Position numbers and translations under genes: made by a program
Notes under the pieces: generated by a model
Seen by the model: the letters and a program-made list of their open reading frames with translations, nothing else
The model's database searches: none
Told to the model about the DNA's origin: nothing
In this document: one piece after another, positions 9,054 to 16,920 of the stretch
Layout: each line of letters starts with the position of its first letter
How positions within the stretch are numbered: the stretch's first letter is position 1
NCBI GenBank assembly: GCA_934446355.1
Contig: CAKSEC010000003.1
Location: forward strand, 1-64,000
From: an uncultured Oscillospiraceae bacterium
Lineage (GTDB): Bacteria; Bacillota; Clostridia; Oscillospirales; Ruminococcaceae
Length of the DNA stretch: 64,000 bases
Direction: 5' to 3'

Positions 9054-9097
9054 AAGCGGGATAGTTCAGATGTGAGCTATCCCGCTTGGCTTTATTT
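9054..9097. terminator. Bidirectional terminator between convergent genes
   Basis: Perfect 11-bp stem AAGCGGGATAG / CTATCCCGCTT with a 12-nt loop, followed by GGCTTTATTTT on the plus strand. It separates the membrane protein gene from the minus-strand esterase. Confidence 0.8.
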
Positions 9098-10141
9098 TGC
9101 TGCGGTCAGGTAGTTGTAAAGTTCGCTTGCCATTTCCTCCTGCTCTGTGGCACGGGGGTGACCGTTGGTCGCCTTGCCGCAGCGGCGGAAGCGATAGTGG
9201 GTGACTTCCGGTGAATCTACCTCGGCGCATATCTCGTCAAGGGCGTCGTCCCATGTGGGGTCGTGACCAAGCACGGTGAGGATAAGCACGAAGCGTGCTC
9301 CGGGGTATTTGCTGCGCAGGTCGTTCAGGAAGCCTATGTAGGCGTCTTTCCACTTGCGGCGGTATTCGGGGGTTTTGATACGCTCTGGCTCAGGGTTTGC
9401 GTCATTCTGACCAAGGGCGATTATGACGGTATCGGGCTGCCATCTTGAGAAGTCCCAATCCTTTTTGGGGTAATAGGGGCTGTATTCCAGCTTGTCGTAG
9501 CAGCTGAGCATTCCGGTAAGCTGGTCGGCGCAGAAATAGCCCGTACCGTCGAACAGGGCGATGCCGCCCTGTGCAATGTCGTGAAGTTCCGCATTCAGCT
9601 TGCGGGCAAGCGACATGGCATAGCTGAAATGCACGTTGTCGTACTGGCTGTGATGGGGCGGGTCGGAGTGTCCCTCATAGAATAACGCTTCGGTGAGTTC
9701 GCCGGCGGATACGCTGTCGCCGTATACTTCAAGCTTCATGTCGTATTTGTGCTGCGGGTTTTTGACCTGTGCGTTTTCGTCAACGACCAAGCCGGCAAAT
9801 TCCACGTAATTTGAAGCGGCAAGCCTTTTCAGCAGCCGCAGGGTATGCCAGCCGTCCTCAAGACCCTCGGCGAGGATATACAGTTCGTCCTGCCTGCCTT
9901 TTTTCATCTCGAAGCTTTGCTGAACGCCGTCGATGAATGCGCCGAAATAGGTGTGCTCCTGCAGGTCGATGTTTTTCAGCACTGCTGCGGCGTAGGTTCC
10001 GGTGAACTGCACATCTACAGTCGAGCCGGGCCATATCAGCACCGGACGCGCGGGGTCCTCGTCGTCGATCCTGCCCATGTACTGAAAGCAGGAGTTATCC
10101 GGTGAAATAAGCTTTTTTCCTTGTTCTATCGTGTAAGACAT
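9092..10141 (-). CDS. SGNH-type carbohydrate esterase (CE2-like acetylesterase)
   Basis: 349-aa protein with an N-terminal beta-rich domain (residues 1-135) and a C-terminal SGNH hydrolase. The nucleophile motif is VYGDSVSAGE, the block-III motif is ALGQNDAN, and the catalytic His is in NGHPRATEQEEMA. This two-domain layout matches family CE2 deacetylases, which remove acetyl groups from plant polysaccharides or oligosaccharides. The position before the His carries Asn rather than Asp, consistent with the Ser-His dyad reported for some CE2 enzymes. No signal peptide is visible, so it is probably cytoplasmic and acts on imported oligosaccharides. AAGGAG precedes the start; the gene follows the Nim-like gene by 12 nt. 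Confidence 0.85.
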   Translation of the reverse strand: MSYTIEQGKKLISPDNSCFQYMGRIDDEDPARPVLIWPGSTVDVQFTGTYAAAVLKNIDLQEHTYFGAFIDGVQQSFEMKKGRQDELYILAEGLEDGWHTLRLLKRLAASNYVEFAGLVVDENAQVKNPQHKYDMKLEVYGDSVSAGELTEALFYEGHSDPPHHSQYDNVHFSYAMSLARKLNAELHDIAQGGIALFDGTGYFCADQLTGMLSCYDKLEYSPYYPKKDWDFSRWQPDTVIIALGQNDANPEPERIKTPEYRRKWKDAYIGFLNDLRSKYPGARFVLILTVLGHDPTWDDALDEICAEVDSPEVTHYRFRRCGKATNGHPRATEQEEMASELYNYLTAAK

Positions 10142-10153
10142 TGTTATTCTCCT

Positions 10154-10618
10154 TTATTCGTGGACTTTGCAGCTGAGTTTTGTTACTTCGACGCGGAATA
10201 CGCAGACGGCATTCAGCATTTCCTGCCGAAATTCGCAGTTTTCACGGCCGGCGGCGTGCTTCATCAGGCTCTGCAGACCGAGGATCTTTTCCTGCGGGTC
10301 GGTAACTATCTCTGCGCTGCCTGTGCCGATAATGCTGCTGAAAGCGGCGGCGCAGTCGCAGGGGGATTCGCCGGGGTGAAGTTCATAGCCACAGTCCAGT
10401 TCTATGCCGACGGTACAGGGCAGAAGCAATATCTTCCTGCCCTCCTTTGCGCTGTGGAAGTAGAAATAGCGTTTTCCGTCACACTTCACATATCCGAAAT
10501 TCAGCGGTACGATATACACTTCGCCGTTGTCGCAGAAACCAAGTCTGCAGCAGTGGCAGCGGCCGATAATGCCGTCTATGCGTGATTCGTCAGTCACTTC
10601 ACGGTCTTTTCTTCTCAT
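10154..10618 (-). CDS. Pyridoxamine 5'-phosphate oxidase-like flavoprotein (Nim family)
   Basis: 154-aa split-barrel flavin-binding protein. The opening RRKDREVTDESRIDGIIGRC and the segment YIVPLNFGYV are typical of the PNPOx-like/NimA group, which includes 5-nitroimidazole reductases. The motif HSAKEGRK fits a flavin phosphate site. The natural substrate is unknown, and membership does not by itself show drug resistance. Its ribosome-binding site AAGGAG lies in the last codons of hemW, so it is translated from the lepA-hemW transcript. Confidence 0.88.
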   Translation of the reverse strand: MRRKDREVTDESRIDGIIGRCHCCRLGFCDNGEVYIVPLNFGYVKCDGKRYFYFHSAKEGRKILLLPCTVGIELDCGYELHPGESPCDCAAAFSSIIGTGSAEIVTDPQEKILGLQSLMKHAAGRENCEFRQEMLNAVCVFRVEVTKLSCKVHE

Positions 10619-10622
10619 GCTT

Positions 10623-11690
10623 TCACTCCTTGATGTGCGCCAGAAGCAGCGACACGATATAATTGTACAGCGGAAATCCCGCCGAAGTCAGGGCGAGCCT
10701 GCCGTTTTTCAGGGTGTAATATTCCTGCGGGATAAGCTGCAGTGCGCTTTCAAAGGGTTTGTACAGGCTTTCGGGTATGCCCTCGGAAAGGCGAAGCCCC
10801 ATCATCACACGCTCGTCGTAGCTGCCGGGGTCGTCGTCGGTGAGTTCGGTGGGCTGCCGCTGCGAATGCAGGAATGATTCAAGGTCACGTGGGACGGCGA
10901 ATCGCCTGCCGTCATAGAAGGAATGCGCCGCGGGTCCTATGCCGAGGTATTCCTCATCATGCCAGTATTTCAGGTTGTGGCGGCATTCCATTCCGCTTCT
11001 GGAATAGTTGCTTATCTCGTATTGATGGAAGCCGTTTTCTTTGCAGAACTGCTGACACAGTGCATAGAGGTCTGCCATCTGCTCGTCGTCTGCCATGTCC
11101 TTTGGGGGAGATTTTCCGAACGGGGTGGCTGGCTCCAGCGTCAGCATATACGCGGAGATGTGCTGGATAGGGAGTGCGGCGAGTTTTTTCAGCGTATCCA
11201 GGAGGGAATCGGCGGTCTGTCCTGGTATTCCGAGCATAATATCGGCTGAGATATTCTCAAAGCCCGCATGGTGCGCCGCCATAATGATTTCTTCCGCCTG
11301 CGCTGCGCTGTGCAGTCTGCCAAGCTTTTTCAGTTCGCTGTCCTGCAGCGACTGCACGCCGATGGAGAGCCTTTTCACGCCGCTTTTCCGAATTCGGTCA
11401 AAGCGGATACCGTCCATTGTGGCGGGGTTGCATTCCATGGATATCTCTGCGCCGGGTGCGGTGTGTACCGCTGACAGGATATCGCCGATATATTCAGAAA
11501 TAAGGCTGGGAGTACCGCCGCCGAAATACACCGTGTCGAATGCTTCGGGGTAATGGCGCAGATTCCGTATTACTGCGCCGGCGTATTCCGGATAAAGCTT
11601 CTGTTCCCCTGCAACGGAGTAAAAGTCGCAGTAGGGGCACTTCCTCAGGCAGAATGGGACGTGGATATACAGCCCGCGGTAATCACTCAT
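10623..11690 (-). CDS. hemW: Radical SAM heme chaperone HemW (coproporphyrinogen oxidase-like)
   Basis: Radical-SAM protein with the cluster motif C-x3-C-x2-C in VPFCLRKCPYCDFYS, then the GGGTPS motif (SAM contact) and the HemN/HemW-type block ISAYMLTLEP. HemW proteins bind heme and deliver it to target proteins; they are not true HemN because they lack its extra N-terminal residues. The ATG at 11690 overlaps the lepA stop by 8 nt, showing translational coupling; an in-frame TTG at 11696 is a weaker alternative. The lepA-hemW order is common in Firmicutes. No heme synthesis genes are seen here. Confidence 0.93.
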   Translation of the reverse strand: MSDYRGLYIHVPFCLRKCPYCDFYSVAGEQKLYPEYAGAVIRNLRHYPEAFDTVYFGGGTPSLISEYIGDILSAVHTAPGAEISMECNPATMDGIRFDRIRKSGVKRLSIGVQSLQDSELKKLGRLHSAAQAEEIIMAAHHAGFENISADIMLGIPGQTADSLLDTLKKLAALPIQHISAYMLTLEPATPFGKSPPKDMADDEQMADLYALCQQFCKENGFHQYEISNYSRSGMECRHNLKYWHDEEYLGIGPAAHSFYDGRRFAVPRDLESFLHSQRQPTELTDDDPGSYDERVMMGLRLSEGIPESLYKPFESALQLIPQEYYTLKNGRLALTSAGFPLYNYIVSLLLAHIKE

Positions 11691-13500
11691 CGTCAAGCTT
11701 CAGCACAGCCATGAACGCTTCCTGCGGGACTTCGACAGTACCGAACGCCCTCATGCGCTTTTTGCCCTCTTTCTGCTTTTCAAGCAGCTTCTTCTTTCGG
11801 GTGATATCGCCGCCGTAGCACTTCGCTAGAACGTCTTTTCGGAGCGCCTTTATCGTTTCACGGGCGATTATCTTGCCGCCGACCGCTGCCTGTATCGGTA
11901 TTTCGAAAAGCTGACGGGGGATATGCTCTTTCAGCTTCTCAGCCATCTTTCTCGCCCTTTCGTATGCCTTGTCGGTGTGGACGATAAACGACAGTGCGTC
12001 GATAACGTCGCCGTTTAGCAGTATATCAAGCTTCACCAGCCTTGAGGGGACGAAGCCCATCATCTCATAGTCGTAGCTTGCGTAGCCGCGGGTGCGTGAT
12101 TTCAGGGCGTCGAAGAAGTCGTACACTATTTCGTTGAGCGGAAGTTCGTAATGCAGGTCTACTCTTGACTCGTCGATATATTTCATATCCCTGAACACGC
12201 CGCGGCGGTTCTGGCAAAGTTCCATGATATTGCCGACATATTCAGACGGGGCGTAGACGTGGGCGTTGACCATCGGCTCGTACGCCTGCGCTATCTCGGA
12301 GGGGTCGGGATAGTTGGTGGGGTTGTCTATCATCTTCACTGTGCCGTCGGTCATCTCTATCTTATACACAACTGAGGGGGCGGTGGTGATGATGTCAAGG
12401 TTATATTCACGCTCGATACGCTCCTGAATTATCTCCATGTGGAGAAGTCCCAGAAATCCGCAGCGGAAGCCGAAGCCGAGTGCGATGGAGGTTTCAGGCT
12501 CAAAGGACAGGGAAGCGTCGTTGAGCCGAAGCTTTTCGAGTGCGTCGCGCAGGTCGCCGTATTTTGCGCCGTCTGCTGGGTAGATACCACTGAACACCAT
12601 AGGGTTCACTTCGCGGTAGCCGGCGAGCGGCTCGTCTGCGGGGCGGTCTGCGGAGGTGACGGTATCGCCGACCTTTGTGTCGCCGATGGATTTAATAGAC
12701 GCTGCGATATAGCCTACATCTCCGGCTAGAAGTTCGGAACAGGGGACAAGTTCGGTCGCGCCCATATAGCCGGTTTCTACTACTGAAAACTCTGCGCCGG
12801 TCGCCATCATGCGGATACGGTCGCCGGGCTTCACGCTGCCCTCTTTTATGCGGACGTAGGTTATTACGCCCTTATAGCTGTCGTAGTAGCTGTCGAATAT
12901 CAGGGCTTTGAGCGGCGCTTCGGAATCTCCCTTGGGTGCAGGTATGGACTTCACGACCGCTTCCATGACGGCGTGGATATTTATGCCCATTTTTGCGGAA
13001 ATTTCGGGGGCGTCCTCGGCGGGGATACCAATGACGTTTTCTATTTCCTCCTTGACCTGTTCTGGGTGTGCGGAGGGCAGGTCTATCTTGTTTATCACGG
13101 GAACGACTTCAAGGTCGTTTTCCACTGCAAGATAGGTGTTTGCAAGCGTCTGCGCCTCTATTCCCTGAGAAGCGTCCACTATCAGCAGCGCACCCTCGCA
13201 CGCAACAAGGGAGCGGGATACCTCATAGTTAAAGTCAACGTGACCGGGGGTGTCGATAAGGTTGAAGATATAGTCGCCGCCGTCATCGGAGTGGTATTTC
13301 AGTCTTACGGCACGTGCCTTTATCGTGATGCCTCTTTCACGCTCGATGTCCATATTATCGAGAAGCTGCTCTTCCATGTCACGCAGTGCGACAGTCTGGG
13401 TCTGCTCAAGTATGCGGTCGGCGAGCGTGGATTTTCCGTGGTCGATATGGGCGATTATGCAGAAGTTGCGTATCTTTTCAAGATAGCTTTTGTCAGCCAT
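11683..13500 (-). CDS. lepA: Elongation factor 4 (back-translocating GTPase LepA)
   Basis: 605-aa translational GTPase that acts on stalled or mis-translocated ribosomes. G1 is AHIDHGKSTLADRI, G3 DTPGHVDF, G4 NKIDLPSA, and the C-terminus carries the LepA-specific RETIKALRKDVLAKCYGGDITRKK region. Length is standard. GAAAGGA precedes the start. It lies 15 nt downstream of the acyltransferase stop and overlaps hemW, so it sits mid-operon. Confidence 0.98.
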   Translation of the reverse strand: MADKSYLEKIRNFCIIAHIDHGKSTLADRILEQTQTVALRDMEEQLLDNMDIERERGITIKARAVRLKYHSDDGGDYIFNLIDTPGHVDFNYEVSRSLVACEGALLIVDASQGIEAQTLANTYLAVENDLEVVPVINKIDLPSAHPEQVKEEIENVIGIPAEDAPEISAKMGINIHAVMEAVVKSIPAPKGDSEAPLKALIFDSYYDSYKGVITYVRIKEGSVKPGDRIRMMATGAEFSVVETGYMGATELVPCSELLAGDVGYIAASIKSIGDTKVGDTVTSADRPADEPLAGYREVNPMVFSGIYPADGAKYGDLRDALEKLRLNDASLSFEPETSIALGFGFRCGFLGLLHMEIIQERIEREYNLDIITTAPSVVYKIEMTDGTVKMIDNPTNYPDPSEIAQAYEPMVNAHVYAPSEYVGNIMELCQNRRGVFRDMKYIDESRVDLHYELPLNEIVYDFFDALKSRTRGYASYDYEMMGFVPSRLVKLDILLNGDVIDALSFIVHTDKAYERARKMAEKLKEHIPRQLFEIPIQAAVGGKIIARETIKALRKDVLAKCYGGDITRKKKLLEKQKEGKKRMRAFGTVEVPQEAFMAVLKLDDE

Positions 13501-13515
13501 ATATTTTGTTTCCTT

Positions 13516-14532
13516 TCAGGCGTCGGTGTGCGCCGGTTCTTTTGATTTTTGGGGCGTTAAGCCTATGCTCCATGGCAGGAGTTTTTTCAGTATGATATAT
13601 ATGCCGCAGCATATCGCAAGCGTGGCTGCAGCGATGAGAAGCGAAGCTGGGATAATGGCTCTTATTTGGTCGGAGGGAAAGCCGGACGCCATTGACGCAA
13701 GCTTTATCAGAATGCGGTATATCGGGCCATGAATACACAGTATGACCAGAGTCATTTGACCTGCTGAAGGAAGCAGCGGCAACTTCTCTATCGCCATGGC
13801 AAGAGCGGCGAAGCCTGCTGTGCCGATAACGGCGCAGACTATCCACATTACCCCAGAAGTGAGGTGCAGCAGCGACAGCGTAACGCTCAGGGCAATGAGC
13901 ACTGCGGAGCAGCCAAGCTTGGCGGGAATGTTCAGTTTTTGGATCTTTTGGATAAAGTCCAGAGAGACTGAGAGCTCGCCTAGTGCAAAAAGTCCGAGAA
14001 AGCCCAGCATTCTGTCTGCGCCCCATGGGAGCGACGGTATCGGCAGAAGCACATAGGCAAGGCAGGCGGCAGCGCACACGGCTCTGCAGGCTGCGGGCTT
14101 TATCAGGCGATAAAGTACATTATACACCACAGTGGTCAGGAAATAGCACGGAAGAAACCACAGGTGTGAATGAAAGCCGAGGTGCTGCATATCTCCGATA
14201 AGAAGCCCGACAAAGCAGTCGGCGATGTTCATGTCCACATCTCTCCACGAACGTTCGATGAAGCTGTAATACAGCACAATGATAACGCCGAAAAAGAGAT
14301 AGGGCAGCAGTATGCGGAAAGCACGGCGGCGAATATCGCACAGAATATCACGTGAGCGGTACAGGATACCGCCGGCTATGAAGAACAGCGGTACGTGGAA
14401 GGTGTAAAGCCAGTCGAGCACCTGCTGCACCGTGCAGATGTGTCCGAACATCACGGCGAATATGCCCAAGGCTTTAAGGGTATCCAGCCATATCAGCCTT
14501 TGCGGGCGCGCTGAAGCGGCAGCTGTTTCCAT
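13516..14532 (-). CDS. Acyltransferase 3 family membrane protein
   Basis: 338-aa polytopic protein with the acyltransferase-3 opening WLDTLKALGIFAVMFGHI (His conserved) and FHVPLFFIAGGILY. About ten hydrophobic segments follow. Such enzymes O-acetylate or O-acylate cell-surface glycans. Its ATG at 14532 overlaps the stop of the preceding gene (TGATG), so the two are translationally coupled. An upstream in-frame start at 14568 would overlap that gene further and is less likely. The acceptor is unknown. Confidence 0.9.
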   Translation of the reverse strand: METAAASARPQRLIWLDTLKALGIFAVMFGHICTVQQVLDWLYTFHVPLFFIAGGILYRSRDILCDIRRRAFRILLPYLFFGVIIVLYYSFIERSWRDVDMNIADCFVGLLIGDMQHLGFHSHLWFLPCYFLTTVVYNVLYRLIKPAACRAVCAAACLAYVLLPIPSLPWGADRMLGFLGLFALGELSVSLDFIQKIQKLNIPAKLGCSAVLIALSVTLSLLHLTSGVMWIVCAVIGTAGFAALAMAIEKLPLLPSAGQMTLVILCIHGPIYRILIKLASMASGFPSDQIRAIIPASLLIAAATLAICCGIYIILKKLLPWSIGLTPQKSKEPAHTDA

Positions 14533-15239
14533 CAGTTGTCCTCCCCGTACTGCGTATCGAGGTGCCATTCAAGCTTTTCAAGGATATCCTGCAGCGTTTT
14601 GTCGTTCTCATAGGGCATTTCGTATTTCTTCCAGTTGTCGTTTTTGAGGAGTTGGCGTACGACGTACAGGTCGTTCTTGCGGTCGGTGGCGCTTTCGGTG
14701 TATTCACGCAGCGGGGCGAATACGCCGTATTTGCCCTCAAGGCGGTACAGAATGAACTCGCCGAACTGGAACACCTTTAATCCGTTGCCCTCTGCGAGAA
14801 GCTTTACGGTGACTGAATCCATATCGGGGGCGGTTTCGTTCAGCACGAAATATACCTCTGGATTTTTGTGGAGGTGGGCGTCGTTATGCTCGTTTGCCAC
14901 GTTGTCGTATTCGGCGTCGTTCCATACGAAATCCTTGTCGTAAACATAGAAATATGTTGTGGGGTTCTGGAAGCATTTCACCACGACATATTCCTCGCTG
15001 CCGCAGGTCTTTGTGAACAGTTCGTCCTGCGGGTTGTAGAATATACCTATGACGAACTTGATACCCCACATAAACAGGCCTGTGCAGGCAAGCACTATCA
15101 GCATAGGCAGGCATTTCAGGAGCATTGCCTTACGCTTTGACATACCTGTGTATTCTCCGTCTGGCTCGGCGGCGGTCGTCTGTTCGGGTTCTGCGGTTTC
15201 TTCGGCTTGTATTTCTTCTTTGTTCTTGTTTTCTTTCAT
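14532..15239 (-). CDS. Uncharacterised single-pass membrane protein
   Basis: 235 aa, family not recognised. An acidic, Thr/Glu-rich N-terminal tail (residues 1-35) is followed by one hydrophobic helix (about 42-66, KCLPMLIVLACTGLFMWG) and an exterior domain of about 165 residues with many aromatic residues. Topology is likely N-in. It is first in the minus-strand operon that continues with the acyltransferase, so a role in surface glycan modification is possible. A TATAAT box at about 15279-15284 on the minus strand could start the operon, but its -35 (TAACAT) is weak. Confidence 0.8.
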   Translation of the reverse strand: MKENKNKEEIQAEETAEPEQTTAAEPDGEYTGMSKRKAMLLKCLPMLIVLACTGLFMWGIKFVIGIFYNPQDELFTKTCGSEEYVVVKCFQNPTTYFYVYDKDFVWNDAEYDNVANEHNDAHLHKNPEVYFVLNETAPDMDSVTVKLLAEGNGLKVFQFGEFILYRLEGKYGVFAPLREYTESATDRKNDLYVVRQLLKNDNWKKYEMPYENDKTLQDILEKLEWHLDTQYGEDN

Positions 15240-15367
15240 GGTCGTCCTTTCAGTCCTTGTGTGAACAATACAAATTTATTATAGCATATTTCGGGGGAAA
15301 TGTTAAGGGGGGAAAGACAATTTTTTTCGGTGCAGCAAACATATTTTCGGCTTTGACAGCGCACCAC

Positions 15368-15396
15368 TTGACATTTCCCGGCGTATCTGATATAAT
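15368..15396 (+). promoter_or_regulatory. Sigma-A promoter of tRNA-Leu
   Basis: Consensus TTGACA, 17-nt spacer, TATAAT with extended TGA. The tRNA starts 11 nt after the -10 box. Confidence 0.9.
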
Positions 15397-15406
15397 AAGA
15401 AATCAT

Positions 15407-15491
15407 GCGAGTATGGCGGAACTGGCAGACGCACCAGATTTAGGTTCTGGCGGGGCGACCCATGCAGGTTCGATTCCTGTTACTCGCACCA
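15407..15491 (+). tRNA. tRNA-Leu (anticodon TAG)
   Basis: 85-nt class II tRNA: acceptor GCGAGTA pairs with TACTCGC, the anticodon loop TTTAGGT gives TAG (Leu), a long variable arm is present, and the 3' CCA is encoded. It has its own consensus promoter, and its 3' end abuts the tandem repeat array. Confidence 0.96.
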
Positions 15492-15498
15492 AAGGGTT

Positions 15499-15861
15499 GA
15501 CTGCGGGAACGACCGCAGTCAACCCATCCGATTTTTCTCATCCGCCCCGGAGTGGGGCGGATGTTTTGCTGTGCAAAACCGAAAAATCTCGTGTGGCTCG
15601 TTAGGCTGAGGTGGTTCTAGACTGCGGGAACGACCGCAGTCAACCCATCCGATTTTTCTCGCCTGCCCCGGAGTGGGGCAGGCATTTTGCTGCGCAAAAC
15701 CGAAAAATCTCGTGTGGCTCGTTAGGCTGAGGTGGTTCTAGACTGCGGGAACGACCGCAGTCAACCCATCCGATTTTTCTTGCCTGCCCCGGAGTGGGGC
15801 AGGCATTTTGCTGCGCAAAACCGAAAAATCTCGTGTGGCTCGTTAGGCTTGGGTGGTTCTG
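15499..15861 (+). repeat. Three tandem copies of a 121-bp structured repeat
   Basis: Units start at 15499, 15620 and 15741 with an exact period of 121 bp. Each holds the hairpin GACTGCGG...CCGCAGTC, then GATTTTTCT enclosing a second hairpin with loop GGAGT, then GAAAAATC, then GCTCGTTAGGCTGAGGTGG. The second hairpin reads ATCCGCCCC/GGGGCGGAT in unit 1 but GCCTGCCCC/GGGGCAGGC in units 2 and 3, so both arms changed together. A partial fourth tail (GCTCGTTAGGCTGGGGTG) lies at 15883-15900. In unit 1 the first stem extends to GGGTTGACTGCGG and may terminate tRNA-Leu transcription. No coding role is evident. Confidence 0.9.
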
Positions 15862-15941
15862 GGCGGTGAATAATCTTGGAATGCTCGTTAGGCTGGGGTG
15901 ATTCCGGATTGAGGGGCTTGGCGGCGGGGGCTAACTTGGGC

Positions 15942-15970
15942 TTGACAAACCCGTGCGGGCGTGCTATAAT
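15942..15970 (+). promoter_or_regulatory. Sigma-A promoter of the thiamin operon
   Basis: TTGACA, 17-nt spacer, TATAAT. The transcript would begin a few bases before the TPP riboswitch. Confidence 0.88.
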
Positions 15971-15976
15971 CAATAT

Positions 15977-16058
15977 TGCTGGGGGTACTCCTTGGAGTTG
16001 AGAGGGCATTTGCCCGACCCTTTGAACCTGTTGGTTAATACCATCGTAGGGAAGCCGT
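15977..16058 (+). ncRNA. TPP (THI-box) riboswitch aptamer
   Basis: The hallmark blocks of the thiamin pyrophosphate aptamer are in order: GGGGGTACTC, TTGAGAGGGC, GACCCTTTGAACCTG, GGTTAATACC and CGTAGGGAAGC. It sits between a consensus promoter and the first thiamin gene, with a terminator directly after it. Binding of thiamin pyrophosphate should favour that terminator and switch the operon off. Confidence 0.95.
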
Positions 16059-16075
16059 GAAGAATCAATCGTTTC

Positions 16076-16110
16076 AGGACTTCTTTATTTTCAGAAGTCC
16101 TTTGTTTTTT
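16076..16110 (+). terminator. Riboswitch-controlled intrinsic terminator
   Basis: Perfect 9-bp stem AGGACTTCT / AGAAGTCCT followed by TTTGTTTTTT, located 18 nt after the aptamer and before the thiD ribosome-binding site. This is the expected expression platform of the TPP riboswitch. Confidence 0.9.
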
Positions 16111-16125
16111 CAGGAGGGCTTTTCG

Positions 16126-16920
16126 GTGAAAAACTGTCTTTCGATAGCGGGCTCGGACTGCAGCGGCGGCGCAGGTATTCAGGCGGATATCAAGACCTTT
16201 TCTGCGCTGGGCTGCTATGCGATGAGCGTGGTGACCTGCGTTGTCGCAGAGAATACGCAGCGTGTGCTGTCAAAAATGACAGTGCCGCCCGATATCATCT
16301 CGGACCAGCTGGAGGCAGTCTTTTCGGACATAGGCGCAGACGCTGTGAAAATAGGCGTGCTGCCTGACGCCGATTCAATGCGTGCGGTCGCAGAGGTGCT
16401 GCGAAAGTACCGCCCCAAAATCGTAGTATGCGACCCGGTGCTTTCTGCGACTGCGGGCGGGGAGCTTATGCAGTCCTCTGCACAGGACGTTTTTCTTGAA
16501 GAGATAGCGCCGCTTTGCTCGCTGCTTACCCCGAATATACCCGAAACAGAAACGCTGCTCGGCTGCAGATTGTCAGACCTCACCGATATCAAGGCGGCGG
16601 CGCTCAGCCTGTATTCCTGCGGAGCGGGGGCAGTGCTGATAAAGGGTGGCCATCTGTCGGGCGACGCAACGGATATCCTTTTCGATGGGAATAGCTTTCA
16701 CAGCTACACTCACTCCCGCATAAGCACGGCCTCTACGCACGGCACGGGCTGCACGCTGTCCTCGGCGATCGCTGCAATGCAGGCGCAGGGGCACGCTCTG
16801 CCGGAGGCTGTCGGGCTTGCCAAGGAGTACCTTACCGGCGCAATACAGCACGGACTGAATATCGGTAAGGGGCACGGACCTGTCGGCCACTTTTACCGGT
16901 TTTTTCCGGAAAGGACATGA
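16126..16920 (+). CDS. thiD: Hydroxymethylpyrimidine/phosphomethylpyrimidine kinase
   Basis: Phosphorylates HMP and HMP-P to HMP-PP for thiamin synthesis. The ribokinase-like fold shows SIAGSDCSGGAGIQADIKT at the N-terminus and the anion-hole/catalytic segment STHGTGCTLSSAIAA near the C-terminus. GTG at 16126 is chosen because CAGGAGGG lies 7 nt upstream and because earlier in-frame starts would place the riboswitch terminator inside the gene. 264 aa, normal length. First gene of the riboswitch-controlled operon; it overlaps thiC by ATGA. Confidence 0.96.
   Translation: MKNCLSIAGSDCSGGAGIQADIKTFSALGCYAMSVVTCVVAENTQRVLSKMTVPPDIISDQLEAVFSDIGADAVKIGVLPDADSMRAVAEVLRKYRPKIVVCDPVLSATAGGELMQSSAQDVFLEEIAPLCSLLTPNIPETETLLGCRLSDLTDIKAAALSLYSCGAGAVLIKGGHLSGDATDILFDGNSFHSYTHSRISTASTHGTGCTLSSAIAAMQAQGHALPEAVGLAKEYLTGAIQHGLNIGKGHGPVGHFYRFFPERT

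Noticed and set aside
10121..10585. Plus-strand frame opposite the Nim-like gene
   Set aside because: Antisense to a clear flavoprotein; the Ala/Val-rich product has no family features.
13493..14077. 194-codon minus-strand frame overlapping the acyltransferase
   Set aside because: Arg/Ser/His-rich out-of-frame reading of a conserved membrane protein gene; no motif or start signal.
15499..15861. CRISPR array
   Set aside because: The period is constant at 121 bp with near-identical whole units, there are no unique spacers, and no cas genes lie nearby.
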